DNA from: Apiotrichum sp. Y4204 | Taxonomy: Eukaryota > Basidiomycota > Tremellomycetes > Trichosporonales > Trichosporonaceae | DNA: 64,000 nt | Assembly (NCBI GenBank): GCA_025531455.1 | Contig: JAMYHL010000047.1 | Coordinates: 1-64,000 of the forward strand | Direction: 5' to 3' | Shown: positions 1-11,490 of the stretch, one piece after another | How positions within the stretch are numbered: the stretch's first letter is position 1 | Layout of the letters: each line of letters starts with the position of its first letter | Translations under genes and position numbers: made by a program | The notes under the pieces: model-generated | Databases searched by the model: none | Told to the model about the DNA's origin: nothing | What the model saw: only the letters and a program-made list of their open reading frames with translations

Positions 1-92
1 GGGGGGGGGGGGTCCGGGGGGGGGGGGGGGGCTGCCGGGGGGGGGGGGGGGGGGGGGGGGGGCCCGAACGGGGGGGGGGGGGGGGGGGGGGG
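1..92. other. G-homopolymer block, likely assembly/contig-end artefact
   Basis: Almost every base is G, with short interruptions (tccg, ctgcc, cccgaac). Such a run is not plausible as ordinary fungal chromosome sequence and fits low-quality two-colour sequencing read-through or a scaffold end. The homoserine kinase gene beside it is cut off here. Confidence 0.7.
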
Positions 93-1033
93 ACAACGCT
101 CGCCATAGAGAGAGCGATTCCGAGCCATAGCATGCCTGCACGCAGATGTGCTGTCTCTGCGGCTTCCGAGCGGACAAAACCACGTCTTCTCCATCAATGA
201 CCACGCCGAAGCGATGTCAGCTCGGCCGCCGCAGGTCAAGTTCATGAGTTGGGCATTTTTGGGCTTCTGCCCCTCGCCTGTGACACCCAAATCCTACCCC
301 ATTCTTTGGTACTCACCATGTCCTTGCGGGTGTAAGTCTCCGGGAGGACGCCGCGCGACTTTGCGGTGGCAAGCTCGAAGCGGGGCATAACGGCAATCGC
401 CTTGATCTCTGGTGCCCACCCGAAGCGGACATAGTGGCCGATGCCGAGAGGCGCCTGGGGCGGGTGCGCACCCCACTTGGGTCCGGCGTCGGCAGGGTAC
501 TCGGGAAGGACCTCGGCGAGGGGAACGGACGCGGCCTCTAGGTCCTCCTTGGACAGTTCGCGGAGGTACGAGCCGACGAAGCCGCCGACAAGCGCGGCGG
601 TCACATTGTCCGGGTGACGCTCGACCATGAGCGCAAAGTCGAGCAGGCGGGAGACGGGGAGGTTGAGGTAGCCGAGGACGTTGCCGAGGAGGACACCGGC
701 GATGACAGCTGCTCCGGAGGAGCCGAGGCCACGACCGAAGGGGATCTCGTTGTGGGCGTGGATGTGCACGCCGTTCGGGAACGTATCGATGCCGTTGCAG
801 CGCAGCACGTAGAGCGCGACGCGGGTAAGCAGGTTCTTGTACGGCGAAAGCGGGACGTTGTCGGCGTCAAGGCCTGTGTACTCGATCGTCGGCGTCGGGT
901 CGCCCTTGCCGTCAGTCGGGACGGTGACCTCGAGGGTGAGCGCGAGCGAGAGCGCAATGCCGCAGACGTCGAAGCCCGGGCCGACATTCGCCGTCGTCGC
1001 CGGCACGTGGATCTTGTACTTCTTCACCGCCAT
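93..1033 (-). CDS. THR1: Homoserine kinase, 3' end missing
   Basis: GHMP-family kinase that phosphorylates homoserine to O-phosphohomoserine in threonine synthesis; cytosolic. The first exon (1033 down to 317) gives 239 residues. It starts with the family's PATTANVGPGFD motif at about residue 9 and carries the ATP-binding GRGLGSSGAA loop near residue 90, followed by ERHPDN and GGFVGSY segments typical of fungal enzymes. The ATG at 1033 is chosen because the conserved fold begins a few residues later; the open frame extends upstream without similarity. The exon ends after RKDM at a clean GTGAGT donor. About 120 C-terminal residues expected from the family (around 357 in yeast) are not found in the remaining 316 bases, where I recognise no continuation. 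The gene is truncated by the contig end or by misassembly. The left limit given here is only the edge of usable sequence. Confidence 0.88.
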
Positions 1034-2169
1034 CGTGAGGGTATGTGGGATGCAAGGAATAGAAAGGGGCAAGAGAGAAGAGATGAGATGGAGGGGATGG
1101 CTGTCAAAAAAGTACGTAGCCGGTGACGAAGAGATGGAAGAGAGAAATGAGAGTCACGAGGATGCTATCTGGAATCCCTGTCTGTCTGCACGGCGTGCGA
1201 TAACCTCATTCACCCAAAAGTGGGTGGGCTGGCCGGGTGAAATCTAGGCGCAACAATCTCACTCCTGAGACACAAATAACAACCTCTGCGCCTCAGGCTC
1301 TCTTCCCGTCCGGCTTCTTTTCCGTTCGGAACATGCAAGGTCACGTAGTTGCGGTTTTCCGGAGCTCCGCCTGCCTAGCACAATGAGATAAAGACAGAAT
1401 CTTTGCCGAGTAACAGTATAACAGACAGCGCGACAGCGGACAAGGGGATAATCTCTGATGTACTCCTTACATTTTTGCGCTGATCATTTTTCGACTCGGC
1501 AATCGCCCTCCATGCTGTGGGCCCCGTGCCTGATCAGCGGGTCCTTGTTGGACGGTGCTCCTTGTCTTTCTCGTTCGAACAGCATGCAACTGGCCAACTG
1601 GGTTGGCTTTTCTTTTGCTGCATTCCTCTCAACACTGCGGCACATGGACAAGACATCTCGCGAGAAATCCGAAAGATGCCTACATGCATATAAAAGAACA
1701 CAGAGCAAAGCGCAAATGCATGGTGCGACAGGGTCTGACAACCTGTGTGGATGGATTAGATCAGCGGGATCAGAATTCACACAGAGAACGACCCCCCAGG
1801 ACATAGCCACTGCGCCCGGAGAGTATATCAATGTTTTTGGGGTTTCTAAATTGCGCGTGGCAGTTCATTACCACCTGATTTCTAATAACTTTATTTACTC
1901 CTCCCACTCCAGGGGGGCAGCCATCTTGCAACATTCTTCGCTCCGTGCGGTCAACATCGAGGTCAAACGACCGCCTTTGCTGGTGATCATCAACAACAAC
2001 AACACTCATCCCACCCGTGCTCATCCACACATCACGCACTCGATAGCTACACGACGCTTCTCCGGTGCACTCGCGGGACAAAAGGAACGAAAACAGTCGG
2101 ACGACCGTCTCGAGAAACGCGTAGCTCTTCGCCTGGCGGCATCTCCCCCCCACACCACCTGTATTCATC
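1034..2169. other. Intergenic, divergent promoter region of homoserine kinase and SmE
   Basis: No coding exon is convincing here. The stretch lies between two divergent genes and must hold both promoters. It includes CT-rich and CAA-rich leader sequence just before the SmE start (about 1985-2165). No clear TATA box was seen. Confidence 0.5.
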
Positions 2170-2682
2170 ATGTCCGGTCGTAAAGTGATGGTCCAGGTAT
2201 GTAGATGGCCGATCGATTGTCGATGTCGATGCGCTTTTGTTCCACCGCTCACTCCCAGCCCATCAACATCCTTTTCTCGTTCTTGCAGAAGGTACGTCAC
2301 CTGCTCTGCCGTCCCTCGTTTGCTGACATTGTGCTCCCTTATTTTGTGCCGCACTATCCTCATTCCCTTGCTTTGCCTTGACAAAACAGCACACGCGCGT
2401 CAGCATCTGGCTGTACGACAACACGGACTTCCGCTTCGAGGCGTACATCATCGTGCGTCGCGCCCCTATATCACATCTAACACGCAGGGCTTTGACGAGT
2501 TCATGAACGTGGTGCTGGACGAGACGGAGGAGGTTTACGACTGCTCAGCCAAGCCCGGCAAGGAGGCCAAGCCGCGCCGGCCACTAGGTGAGCTTGTTGG
2601 CGGATCTCAAAGCTGACGTACAGGACGCATCCTCCTTAAGGGCGACAACATCACGCTTGTCCAGCCTGTGCAGGTTGCATGA
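2170..2682 (+). CDS. SME1: Small nuclear ribonucleoprotein SmE
   Basis: Member of the heptameric Sm ring that assembles on U1, U2, U4 and U5 snRNAs in the nucleus. Five exons fit: 2170-2196, 2259-2291, 2390-2452, 2488-2587 and 2624-2682, giving about 93 residues, the usual length for SmE. The product reads MSGRKVMVQ, PINILFSFLQ, then TRVSIWLYDNTDFRFEAYI and GFDEFMNVVLDETEEV (Sm motif 1), and ends with GRILLKGDNITLVQ (Sm motif 2). All introns are short (35-98 nt) with GT/AG ends and compatible phases. Between the two Sm motifs is a basic CSAKPGKEAKPRRP loop, somewhat longer than the corresponding human or yeast loop as I recall them. Identification is very secure; the small-exon structure means an automatic caller could easily miss it. 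Confidence 0.95.
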
Positions 2683-3337
2683 GCGGGGGTACGAGAGAGA
2701 GGGCCAGCGGGAGCGAGAACGACTAGACGTGCGGGCAGTATGCATGCCTCTGATATATGCGCGGGGCGGGTCGCGCCCCGGTAGATGGTGTGGACAGTGA
2801 CGACGATGGATGCCGAAGGGAATGGTAGTTCCGCCAAGCTGACACAGGCCCATGCGCAATAGAGGTGTCCCCGCTTACTTTCACTACTGAACACTTGAGA
2901 TTCTGAGACTGGAGAGAATGGGCATCGACAATTGTGGGTCGGCAGCTGTTCGTCATCCACCGAGAATGAGTGACTTGACCGAAGCAGGAGCACTCTATGC
3001 TTGGCCCCTCGCGCTCCGGCTCAGTGCTTCACAAGTGCTTTGGGCGTCCTTCAGAACCGGCCTTTTCGACCCTCTAAGCTTTGATCAACGCGCACTTCTG
3101 ACCCTTACCGTTTGCGACATCAGGCCCGCGCAGAATACGACTTTTCCAAGACTCGTCCGTGTTCTATGTTCTGTGCCCTGTCGGGCGTCTAACGTCTCAG
3201 GCGTGCATACTGTGGAAACAGCTCTGAATCGCCGCAAACTCACTTGCATGGGTAAGTGGGAGAAACGACTGGCGGCGATGTTTAGAAGGTGGACTACAAA
3301 GCATTGCAACGTTGTTCATTGTTCGAGGTAGGTGGCA
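2683..3337. other. Intergenic, no gene seen
   Basis: Short open frames occur on both strands, but none has a family signature or a consistent splice pattern. This is the 3' flank of SmE. Confidence 0.4.
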
Positions 3338-3982
3338 TCACGTATATGCGAGACTGCACGAGTGGAGTAATATGGCCAACGCGCAGTACGCGACGACAAC
3401 AGCCATATACTGCCTGGAATGACTGCGGACCGAGTGGTCGTCGCACGGAGGCTCATTGGCGATGGGGATAGGAGTGGGAATAGGAGCCGGTGGTATGTAC
3501 AATGGGGTGAAAGGAAGGGGCATCGGGGGCATGATGATGGTGGCTTGGTCGTCTTCTTGGCTTTCATCTTGGGTGTCACGTTCGTCATGTTTGGGGGAAA
3601 GGAATGGAGGAAGTGATGGGTGGATTGGAACAGGAGGCGGAGGGAGAGAGGTGGGAGGCGGATGGGAAGGATTAGGGGCAGAGGTGGATACTGATGATGG
3701 AGACTGGGTAGGTAGAGGGCTACGGCGGAGGAAAGGGGACTTGCGACTGGAGCGAGCTGCGGAGTTCGACGACGCGAGTGAGTGCGAGTGCGAGTGCGAG
3801 TCGAGGTTGAGTGTTCGGATTCGGGTTTGGTGGTCGCAGTCCTCGTCCTGACAGGCCCGCCTACGTTCCTCCCGATACGCCTGTCTCCTCGTCCTCTTAT
3901 CGCGTTCTCTCACCTCGGCCAGTCTGCGCTCGATCTCCGTGTTTTGTCCCGCTTTCTTCACCACAGCAGCTAGCGTTCCCAT
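3338..3982 (-). CDS. Proline/serine-rich open frame, doubtful gene
   Basis: An uninterrupted 214-codon frame starts at an ATG at 3982 (an extra TTG-started extension exists upstream). It has a basic, Arg/Glu-rich start (EIERRLAEVRERDKRTRRQ), a SHSHSHS stretch, a long Ser/Pro-rich middle and a hydrophobic end near residue 200. No family is recognised. It lies 28 bases beyond the stop of the 389-residue gene at 4011 and on the same strand, so it could be a separate gene, an unrecognised 3' exon of that gene, or a chance frame in GC- and GGA-rich DNA. The low-complexity composition argues for caution. Confidence 0.25.
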   Translation of the reverse strand: MGTLAAVVKKAGQNTEIERRLAEVRERDKRTRRQAYREERRRACQDEDCDHQTRIRTLNLDSHSHSHSLASSNSAARSSRKSPFLRRSPLPTQSPSSVSTSAPNPSHPPPTSLPPPPVPIHPSLPPFLSPKHDERDTQDESQEDDQATIIMPPMPLPFTPLYIPPAPIPTPIPIANEPPCDDHSVRSHSRQYMAVVVAYCALAILLHSCSLAYT

Positions 3983-4010
3983 CTTTGTCTTTGTTCTTCC
4001 TCGTCCACCC

Positions 4011-5338
4011 TTAGATAAGGCTGACAAGGGTGGGATGGGAGTACTGGTGCTTCTCGAGGACAGAGACCGCGAGGCCGAGCGAGTAGAGGTTCTGGACGGC
4101 GTCGCGGGGCGTCGAGCGGCCCTCGTTGCAGATGACGTGCGAGACCGAGATCTCGGACGAGCCGCGGTGGAAGACGACCGAGCGCTCGAGGTTCGAGAGG
4201 ATGATCCACGAGATCGAGGTGTCCTTGCGGATGAGGTCGCGCGCGAAGCGGTTCCAGATCTGTGCGTTAGGAGGTGAGCGGGATTGGATGAGGTGCATCG
4301 TGTGAGTGATTGCCGAGGGAATGATTAGGCGATCAATGCTTGCAGAAGCAGCGAAGCAAAGGACAACAATAATGCCTCGCCTCATTCCATTTTGCCTCAT
4401 TGCACCGTTTCACTTACCTGGGTGAGGAGCGTCAGGGCGTCAAAGTGGAGGCAGGCATCTGCGACCTGGTCGGAGATGACGCGGCCACGGCACTGGTCGT
4501 ACACGGCGCCGAGCTTGACGGCGGCGAGGACAGCGTCGATGAGAGCGTTGGAGACGACAGTCGAGGGGTGGAGGTCGAGAACGACCGACGGGGTGCCGCC
4601 GACGCGGAGCTCGACAGTTGAGTTACCGGTACCGCATGGGGCAGCAACGGACCAAAGACGGGTGTCATCGAGGCCGGCGTTGCGGGGCGCGTCCTCGAGA
4701 AGCACCGAGTTGAGGGACAGGAGGAGGGAGCCGTAGACGAACGACTGCAGCGAGCGGTAGCCGTCAATCTTGTCAAAGGGGGCCATCTGGCGGGCCGACT
4801 CGATGCGCGACGACGGGGTGCCGGCGACGAGGTATTTTGGCGTCACACCCTCCGCGAGGTAGCAGAGGAGGGAGTGGTGGAGCTCATCGCGGATGAGGCG
4901 GGCGTCAAAGCCGAAAGCAAGGGGGATGCCCTTCGCCTCGACTGGGAACGGGACCGAGGGGGCGTGCGGAAGGCACGAGTAGTTGAGCTTGGGGAAGGTG
5001 AGCGAGTTGAGCTCCGAGATGAGCACGGAGACATCGTGGCAGAGGGGCTTGGGGGGACACTTTGCGGCGCCGGGGTGGAACTTGTTCACGACGGCCTCCC
5101 ACGGCGAATACGGCTTGGAGCACTCGGCAGGCATCGGCATGTACTGAACGGGCCTGCACTCAAAGTACTGGGGCTTGTACTCCTGGGTGTACTGGGGCTT
5201 GCACTCCTGGTTGTACTCCTGGGGGTGATGAGACTTGCAGTCCTGGGTGTACTGGGGCTTGCTTTCCTGTGCGTACTGCGGCTTGTACTCTGGCTGGAAG
5301 TACTGGCCGTTGGGCTTAGGGCAGTAGCAGTGGGTCAT
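4011..5338 (-). CDS. Unidentified 389-residue protein with Gln/Tyr/Cys repeat start
   Basis: Two exons (5338-4418 and 4259-4011) join in phase 0 through a GTAAGT donor. The first ~70 residues are repetitive: units of roughly ten residues of the type K/H-P-Q-Y-x-Q-E/D-x-K recur about six times, with PQY/PQE cores and a Cys in several units (CKSHHP, CKPQYT, ECRPVQY). The remaining ~320 residues look like a normal globular domain (ISELNSLTFPKLNYSCLPHA; LVAGTPSSRIESARQMAPF; DLHPSTVVSNALIDAVLAAV; SISWIILSNLERSVVFHRG). There is no signal peptide and no membrane segment. I do not recognise the family and give no function. The single intron and codon use resemble neighbouring genes, so I believe it is a real protein-coding gene. 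Confidence 0.8.
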
Positions 5339-7545
5339 GGTGGGAGAGGAGGTGGGAGAGTTTTGAGATGGAGCAGGTGAAAGACGCGGAGAGCAAGGGC
5401 TGGAGAGAAGAGAAGAGGTGGGGATGTGTTAGTGATATATAGCACACAAGGCCATCAGCATGGTGCAAACACGACAACGAGCGCGACCAAACATGCAGCA
5501 GGGATCATCCAGTATCTAGGAAGCAGGAAGCAAACTGCAAGAAGCAGTAGGATGGGATGTAGGAACGCAACTCCAACTCTCAGCCCTCTTGGCTCTTTGG
5601 CTGCCCACTGAGCGGTGCGCGGCTCGTGCACTCGGACTCGTCAGTTGGGCGGGTGCGAGGCGTGAGCGCATGGCGTGCAGGCGGCAGGTTGGAGGTGGGG
5701 GGATGGGGGATGCTTTGAGAATCGAGGCTATTCATGGCACTGCCCAGTCGACTGCCACTGACCATCTGTGCAACTGTGATGCATGTCATGGATCGATCAT
5801 GGAGAATATCAGATTACACGCGCGTAGATCATAGAGCCACAGCAATCGATTGTGCGATCGTGTCGTGAGGCTCACGGTTCTGAGGCCCCGTGCGTAATGT
5901 GGCTGGCTAGCTGGCTACACCTTGAACAGAGAAGGAATACTCAATCGCAGCATCGTGTCAACATAGCAATGCCCATGCTGCATGCAGAAAGAGGCACACC
6001 AGCTCCGCCAGAGACGCGGCAGTGTCCTTTCTTCATCCAGCCTGACGCACTGTTCTTGCTGCGCCGCGAGCTTTGATTCGAACGACACACCCTTCTCCGG
6101 TTCGCGAGTTCTGTGACCTCCGCTGCCCTTGATTCGTGGCATGCGATGGACATGTGTAATCTGGAGATCGGAGGGCTATCGTGGACGAGCCGAGACACGG
6201 ACCACGAAGGTTGCCCACGCCTACTGTTGAACATGGCTTGGGCTGGAGGTATCCCACTCGTGGACGGAGGACAAGCTCGATACGCCTGCTCACTGTGAAC
6301 ATCAGGCGGCTCGAAACCATAGAACTGATCCCTGCCACACCCATCGGACCAGCTGCGCAGGCAAGTCGTGCAATCCCATCGCTCGGACGCGCGCACCGGC
6401 CCAATGGGGGCGTACCTGTGGCGCCAACTTGATTGACCCCGCCCTGCGCCCTTCTTTTGACGGCCTCGAGCCTCGCGGCCAGGTGGGCAGGAAGGTCAGC
6501 AGCGATGGGGTGAGGTCTATAGGGTGTTTCTGATTCTGGTGGTGTTCTCGGTCCTGCGAGGATCGCCGAATGAGAAGGAGGATGGCTGACAGGACCGCGC
6601 GAGCTCGAGCTTGAGCTGGAGCTCTTGGCAAGCGAGCAGCCCCCGCCCTGCGTTTCTCCAGTGGAAGCAATGCCTTCGTCTAGTCTTTGCTTCGCACCTC
6701 TGTACCTTGGTTCAGAGTTTACAGACAAAGAAGGAGTAGACACCGCGCTCCAAGATCAATCATGTCATGGGAACCCGACCACCAGTGCCCTTCGGCCGCT
6801 CTGGCCATTGTCCCGTTGTCCTTTCCATTGCCCCCCTCTTGCTCAATCGCCAGGGCCGAAACCCGACAGTCGCCCGAAAGTGAGAGGGAACGACGAAATG
6901 AGTGTCCGAGCTCGGAAGGCTGGTTGTTGTGTCCCAGCTGATCGCTTCGTGCGGGGAAGTAATGTCCGCCAACATGGTGATCTGGGTGGTCGTATCTCAT
7001 GGGCAAAATCATGTCCCGGCTACGTGGTGTGATTGAGCGTCGTTCATTACCCCGCATCTGATCTCGTGTCGGAATCGCAGTGTTCACAGAGGCAGCAGCA
7101 GATGTCGGCAAGCCCCGGTGCCAGCTTGCTGCATCTGCAGGAACTCTTCATACCAAGCCACAGGCCGATCTCGCTAAGGACGCAGCGTCGTGGTCATGTC
7201 TGACGGCTGTGGTGCACATTCACAACGTAACGTGCGAACGCATACCTTTAGTGACAGTGTTTGATCATGTTTTGCATGTGGAAATCAACTGCACGCAACA
7301 ACCAACGTGCCTTCTACTTCTTCTACTTATTTCCACTTTTTCTTCGCAACACGTTTCTGAATGTTGAATTCTTCCGAGCCGTGTGGAGATCATGTCCTAT
7401 GGGTATGAGGTTGCTGATGTTGTCTGGTGTTTGGAATGTGAAAAATGCTGTTGACAAAAGGAAACGAAGAGATTGTACAGATCTGCCCAAGTTGATGACA
7501 GTCTTGAGACACTAACCGACAAGCGCATGAAGGGACATTTGCTGC
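5339..7545. other. Intergenic, 2.2 kb, no gene recognised
   Basis: Upstream region of the 389-residue gene and 3' flank of ADE16/17. The many short frames on both strands lack family motifs, splice consistency or codon bias. The leader just 5' of 5338 is GA-rich on the plus strand. I see nothing further. Confidence 0.4.
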
Positions 7546-9691
7546 TTAGTGGTGGAAAAGACGGATGTTGGTGTGGGCGTAAGTCATGCCGTACTCGTCG
7601 GCGACCTTGACGCACTCCTCGTCCATGATAGAACCCGAGGGGGCACCAATGTACTGGACACCGGAGCGGCGAGCACGGTGGACGTTGTCGGGGAAGGGGA
7701 AGAAGGCGTCCGAGGCACAGGCGACGTTCTTGAGCTCGGCCATGTGGGCCTTCTTCTCCTCGGCGGTGAGGGGCTCCGGCACCTCCTCGAAGAGCGACGC
7801 CCACTGGGCGCGCTCCTGCTCGGAGGCCACAAAGGCCTCGCCGGTAACGAAAAGGTCGATGGCGTTGGACTTGTCAGCACGCTTGGTGCCCTTCTTGAAA
7901 GGAAGAGCAAGGACGCGAGGGTGGTGACGGAGCCACCAGTTGTCGGCCTTGTCACCGGCAAGACGGGTGCAGTGGATACGCGACTGCTGGCCGGCGCCGA
8001 GACCGATGACAGCACCGTTAAGGGCGTAGCAGACCGAGTTGGACTGGGTGTACTTGAGGGCAAGGGTGGCCACGATAAGGTCGGTGACGGCCGACTCGGG
8101 GAGGTCCTTGCTCTTGGTGACAAGGTTGGTGAAGAGCGAAGAGTCAATCTTGACGTCGTTGCGGCCCTGCTGGAGGGTAACGCCGTAGACCTGGCGAGAC
8201 TCGCTCTTGGCAGGAACGTACGAGGCATCCATCTCGAGGACGCAGTACTTGCCGGCCTTCTTCTTCTTCAGGATCTCAAGGGCCTCGGGCTCGTAGCCGG
8301 GGGCGATGACACCGTCCGACACCTCGCGCGAGATGATCTTAGCGGTAGGGACGTCGACGGTGTGGGAGAGGGCGAGGAAGTCACCGAACGACGACATGCG
8401 GTCGGCACCACGAGCACGGGCGTAGGCGGCAGCGAGGGGCGACATGTTCTGGATGTCGTCGACAGCGAAAACCTTAGCCTCGACGTCGGAAAGGGGGATA
8501 CCGACGGCAGCGCCAGCGGGCGAGACGTGCTTGAACGAAGCAGCGGCAGGAAGGTTAAGGCCCTCCGAGAGCTCCTTCACAAGAGCCCACGAGTTGAGCG
8601 CGTCAAGAAGGTTGATGTAGCCCGGCGAACCTGAAAGGACTGAGCGTGTTAGCCTTGCTGGTCCTAACATATGCGCCTATAGACATGCGCATGGTGCTGG
8701 TAGTCTCCCCATATCCACTCACTCTTGATGGGCATCTCGCCGTTCTCAACAAATGCCTGGGCGGGCTTCTGGTGGGGGTTGGCACCGTAACGAAGCGGGA
8801 GGCGCTGGTACGAGACACCAGCGGCGGCGATGAGGTCCTTCTCCGAGTCGATCGAGGCGTACATCTTGCGGAAGTAGTCGGCAATGGCCTCGTCGTACTG
8901 CTTGGTAGCCTCGAACGCCTTGAGGGCAAGTCCACGGCGGGTGGCGGAAGACACCTCACCGGCCTCCTTCCACTCAGCGATGACGGCGTCGTAGTCGGTA
9001 GGCGAGCAGACAATGGAGGTGCGGGCGTGGTTCTTGGCCGCGGCACGAAGGAGGGTCACACCACCAATGTCAATCTCCTCGACGGCGCCGGCGAGAGTGC
9101 AGTCGGGCTTCTGGGTCTGGAGGACGAAGGGGTAGAGGTTGCAGACAACGAGGGTGATCGCGTTGATGCCGTTGTCGGCGAGGTCGGCCTTGTCCGACTC
9201 GATGTCACGGGCAAGGATACCACCGTGGACAGCGGGGTGGAGGGTCTTGACACGACCACCGAGCATCTCCGGAGCGTTGGTGATGGACGAGACATCCCTG
9301 ATGGTGTTAGCACAACGGCGCGCATACAGAGAGCGGGCAGACCAGACAGCTGGAAGCACAGAACAAGTCCGGTCCAGTGTCATTGGGCCCTTTCTCACTG
9401 TCGAGCAACTCACTCGATCTCAATGCCGTTCTCACGGATGAGCTTGGCAGTGCCGCCCGAACCAAGGAGACGGAAGCCGAGCTCCTTCAGGCTCTTGGCA
9501 AAAGGCAGGAGGCCAGTCTTGTCGTAGACCGAGAGGAGAGCTGTGGCATATCAGCATTCCAGCATCTAAGAACGAAACAGTCCAGTTCGCGAACGTGGAA
9601 ATGATCAAGAACGTGGGAAGGGGCACCGTTCGAGAAATCGACTGTTCTAGGCCGGTGAGTCGCGAGTCGACTTACCAATTGGCGCGGACAT
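7546..9691 (-). CDS. ADE16/ADE17: Bifunctional AICAR transformylase / IMP cyclohydrolase
   Basis: Catalyses the last two steps of de novo purine synthesis: formylation of AICAR with 10-formyl-tetrahydrofolate, then ring closure to IMP; cytosolic. Four exons (9691-9676, 9540-9414, 9297-8723, 8630-7546) give 600 residues against about 592 in yeast. The first exon codes only MSAPI plus one base. The N-terminal IMP cyclohydrolase domain is marked by [31 protein letters not shown] and GGILARD. The C-terminal transformylase domain is marked by [37 protein letters not shown] and CVLEMD, and by the closing DNVHRA and HTNIRLFHH segments. All splice phases fit. A 361-codon open frame on the opposite strand is a shadow of this gene. 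Because ADE16 and ADE17 are yeast duplicates, a single fungal copy cannot be assigned to one of them. Confidence 0.96.
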
Positions 9692-11490
9692 GATTCGCGT
9701 TTTCCTTTTTGTGTGGGTTGATGCAACAAGTGCAAAAGGTAGATTGAGTCAAGAAGAGAAAGGAGGGGAACCTCGTCGCGATGTGGGAGAGATCGAACGG
9801 AGATGAGAAAAATATCCTACTACTGAATAGCCGGGATTGGATCATTATCGGGTGGAAAAGAAAGGCGGGGCAGATCATCTTATGGCTTCAGAATGTCGGC
9901 CATGCGGCCAATGTCGGCATGGTGCTTATCACCAGCATCTAAAGCACAAAATAATGACGTGTAAGTGATTTTTAGTCTTTTAAACCATCTGACGTAAGCT
10001 GTTTACCTTCCTATCAGATCGGAGATCGGAGATCGATGCACAGATCATGATAGGTTGCCCGAGGTTGCAGGAGAACCGTAGATTTCGGGGCCCAGAAGGT
10101 ATTCAAAACACATTAAGTCTTGGGGGGCGCAGGGGAAGAACCGATCAATCCGTTGAAACCCATTACCTAAGTCCTGGGGGGGGAAGGCAGGGGAAGGGGC
10201 GATCCCGTGTCGCGGTTGGGATCACCGAATGTGTACGTTCAGTTATCACGGGCAAAAACCTTCTTTACCACCTTTCGCCACCGCCGGCAGTCATTTTTGA
10301 CACCCCACAACTCATTTTCTGTAGTAAAACCTTCTTCTAATTTCAGAAGACCTGTGTTTTTTTTTCATGCATATCTGGTCATATGTAATGCAGAACTGCA
10401 GAACATAGAGCAGAAAACACACCCAAATGGGGTGCCACATTGGGAGGTAAACAACCTACTGATGGGACATGTCAGGTTTTTTTCGCGTTTTTTGCTATTT
10501 TTCAGCATTTTTGCTGGGCATAAGATCTGTCTATGATATCTATGATCTCTCTGACAGGCATGCATGGATCACAAAAACTAGGGAGTAAACTTTCAGACTA
10601 TATTGACAGTTTCTGCTACTTGGTGCACGCATAGCCAGTCAGGAGTGGCAGATCAACGGCAGCGAACTTGTGGCCTTGTGGGTCCGGGATGAAAATGTGA
10701 CACTACTAGACAAGGGATCCAAGGGATCAAGGGAATTGTCGGTGGTAACGGTCGGTACTCCTGTGCGGATCGTCATTATGATCGTCCCGGGATCCTGGGT
10801 GTTATGCACTGAATCTCCTTTTGGCCATTCCCCCCCTTTCCCTTCCCTTGGCCTGTTGTGCGTTTTATTCTCTGCACCTCTCATCGCCTGCTCTACGCAC
10901 TGGAACGTAGTAACGTTCCAGCAGTTCTCCATTCGCACGCGTTTAGGTTTGAGCAGACCTGTACCGCTCAGGTGGTAAAGTATAGCAGTCCCTTTGGTTT
11001 GATGGAGTGACGGAAGCTCAAGGTAAAGTGAGGCACCGCTTGCGACTACAATGTCACTGCGGCTCTAGAGGCCCCTTCGACTGGTCTTCTGAACACTTGG
11101 TGAAAGCAGCGGGAAGTGGACTAATCTAATGATGCTGTAAGGCCATCACACTGGCACCTGAAAGGACTGAAGGGAAGTCGCTCTGGGAAACTCTAATCTC
11201 CACAACTCCTGAACAGCAATGCCACATTGGCCTCTACCCCATCGTCTCAGCGCCAGACCTTGACCGACGACTCCCACATCGAAAAGGTTTCATTCACGAT
11301 AGACAGAGACTATGGCGCGCAATGAGGCTCCCAGTTTGCGAGCCTTGCGGATGTTAGTCGACGCGTGTCCGTGCTGTGTCTGTTTGATTATCACTCTAAT
11401 CGTTTGCTCACTCACCTCTTCCTGTCCGGCGCGTCACACGTCAAGACTACTGCCCGAGAGCTCCAGATCTACTCGACAGTACACATAACA
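9692..11490. other. Intergenic, 1.8 kb, with a G-run repeat pair
   Basis: No gene is recognised. It holds the ADE16/17 promoter on the left and the upstream region of the glycosyltransferase gene on the right. Two related segments near 10110 and 10165 share a CATTA...AAGTC(T/C)TGGGGGG...GCAGGGGAAG pattern. A stretch near 10966 looks slightly like a tRNA D-arm but lacks the rest of a tRNA. Confidence 0.4.
10108..10202 (+). repeat. Imperfect direct repeat with G tracts
   Basis: Two copies of about 28-35 bases, starting near 10110 and 10164, share CATTA, AAGTC(T/C)TGGGGGG and GCAGGGGAAG blocks. Both hold runs of six or more G, so the pair could form a G-quadruplex. Function is unknown. Confidence 0.4.

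Noticed and set aside
7549..8634. 361-codon open frame on the plus strand
   Set aside because: It is the exact antisense of the ADE16/17 coding exon, and its composition (Gly/Val/Leu/Asp-rich) is that of a GC-rich shadow frame.
10960..11040. tRNA-like D-arm (GCTCAGGTGGTAAAG)
   Set aside because: No matching acceptor stem, anticodon arm or GGTTCGA T-loop follows.
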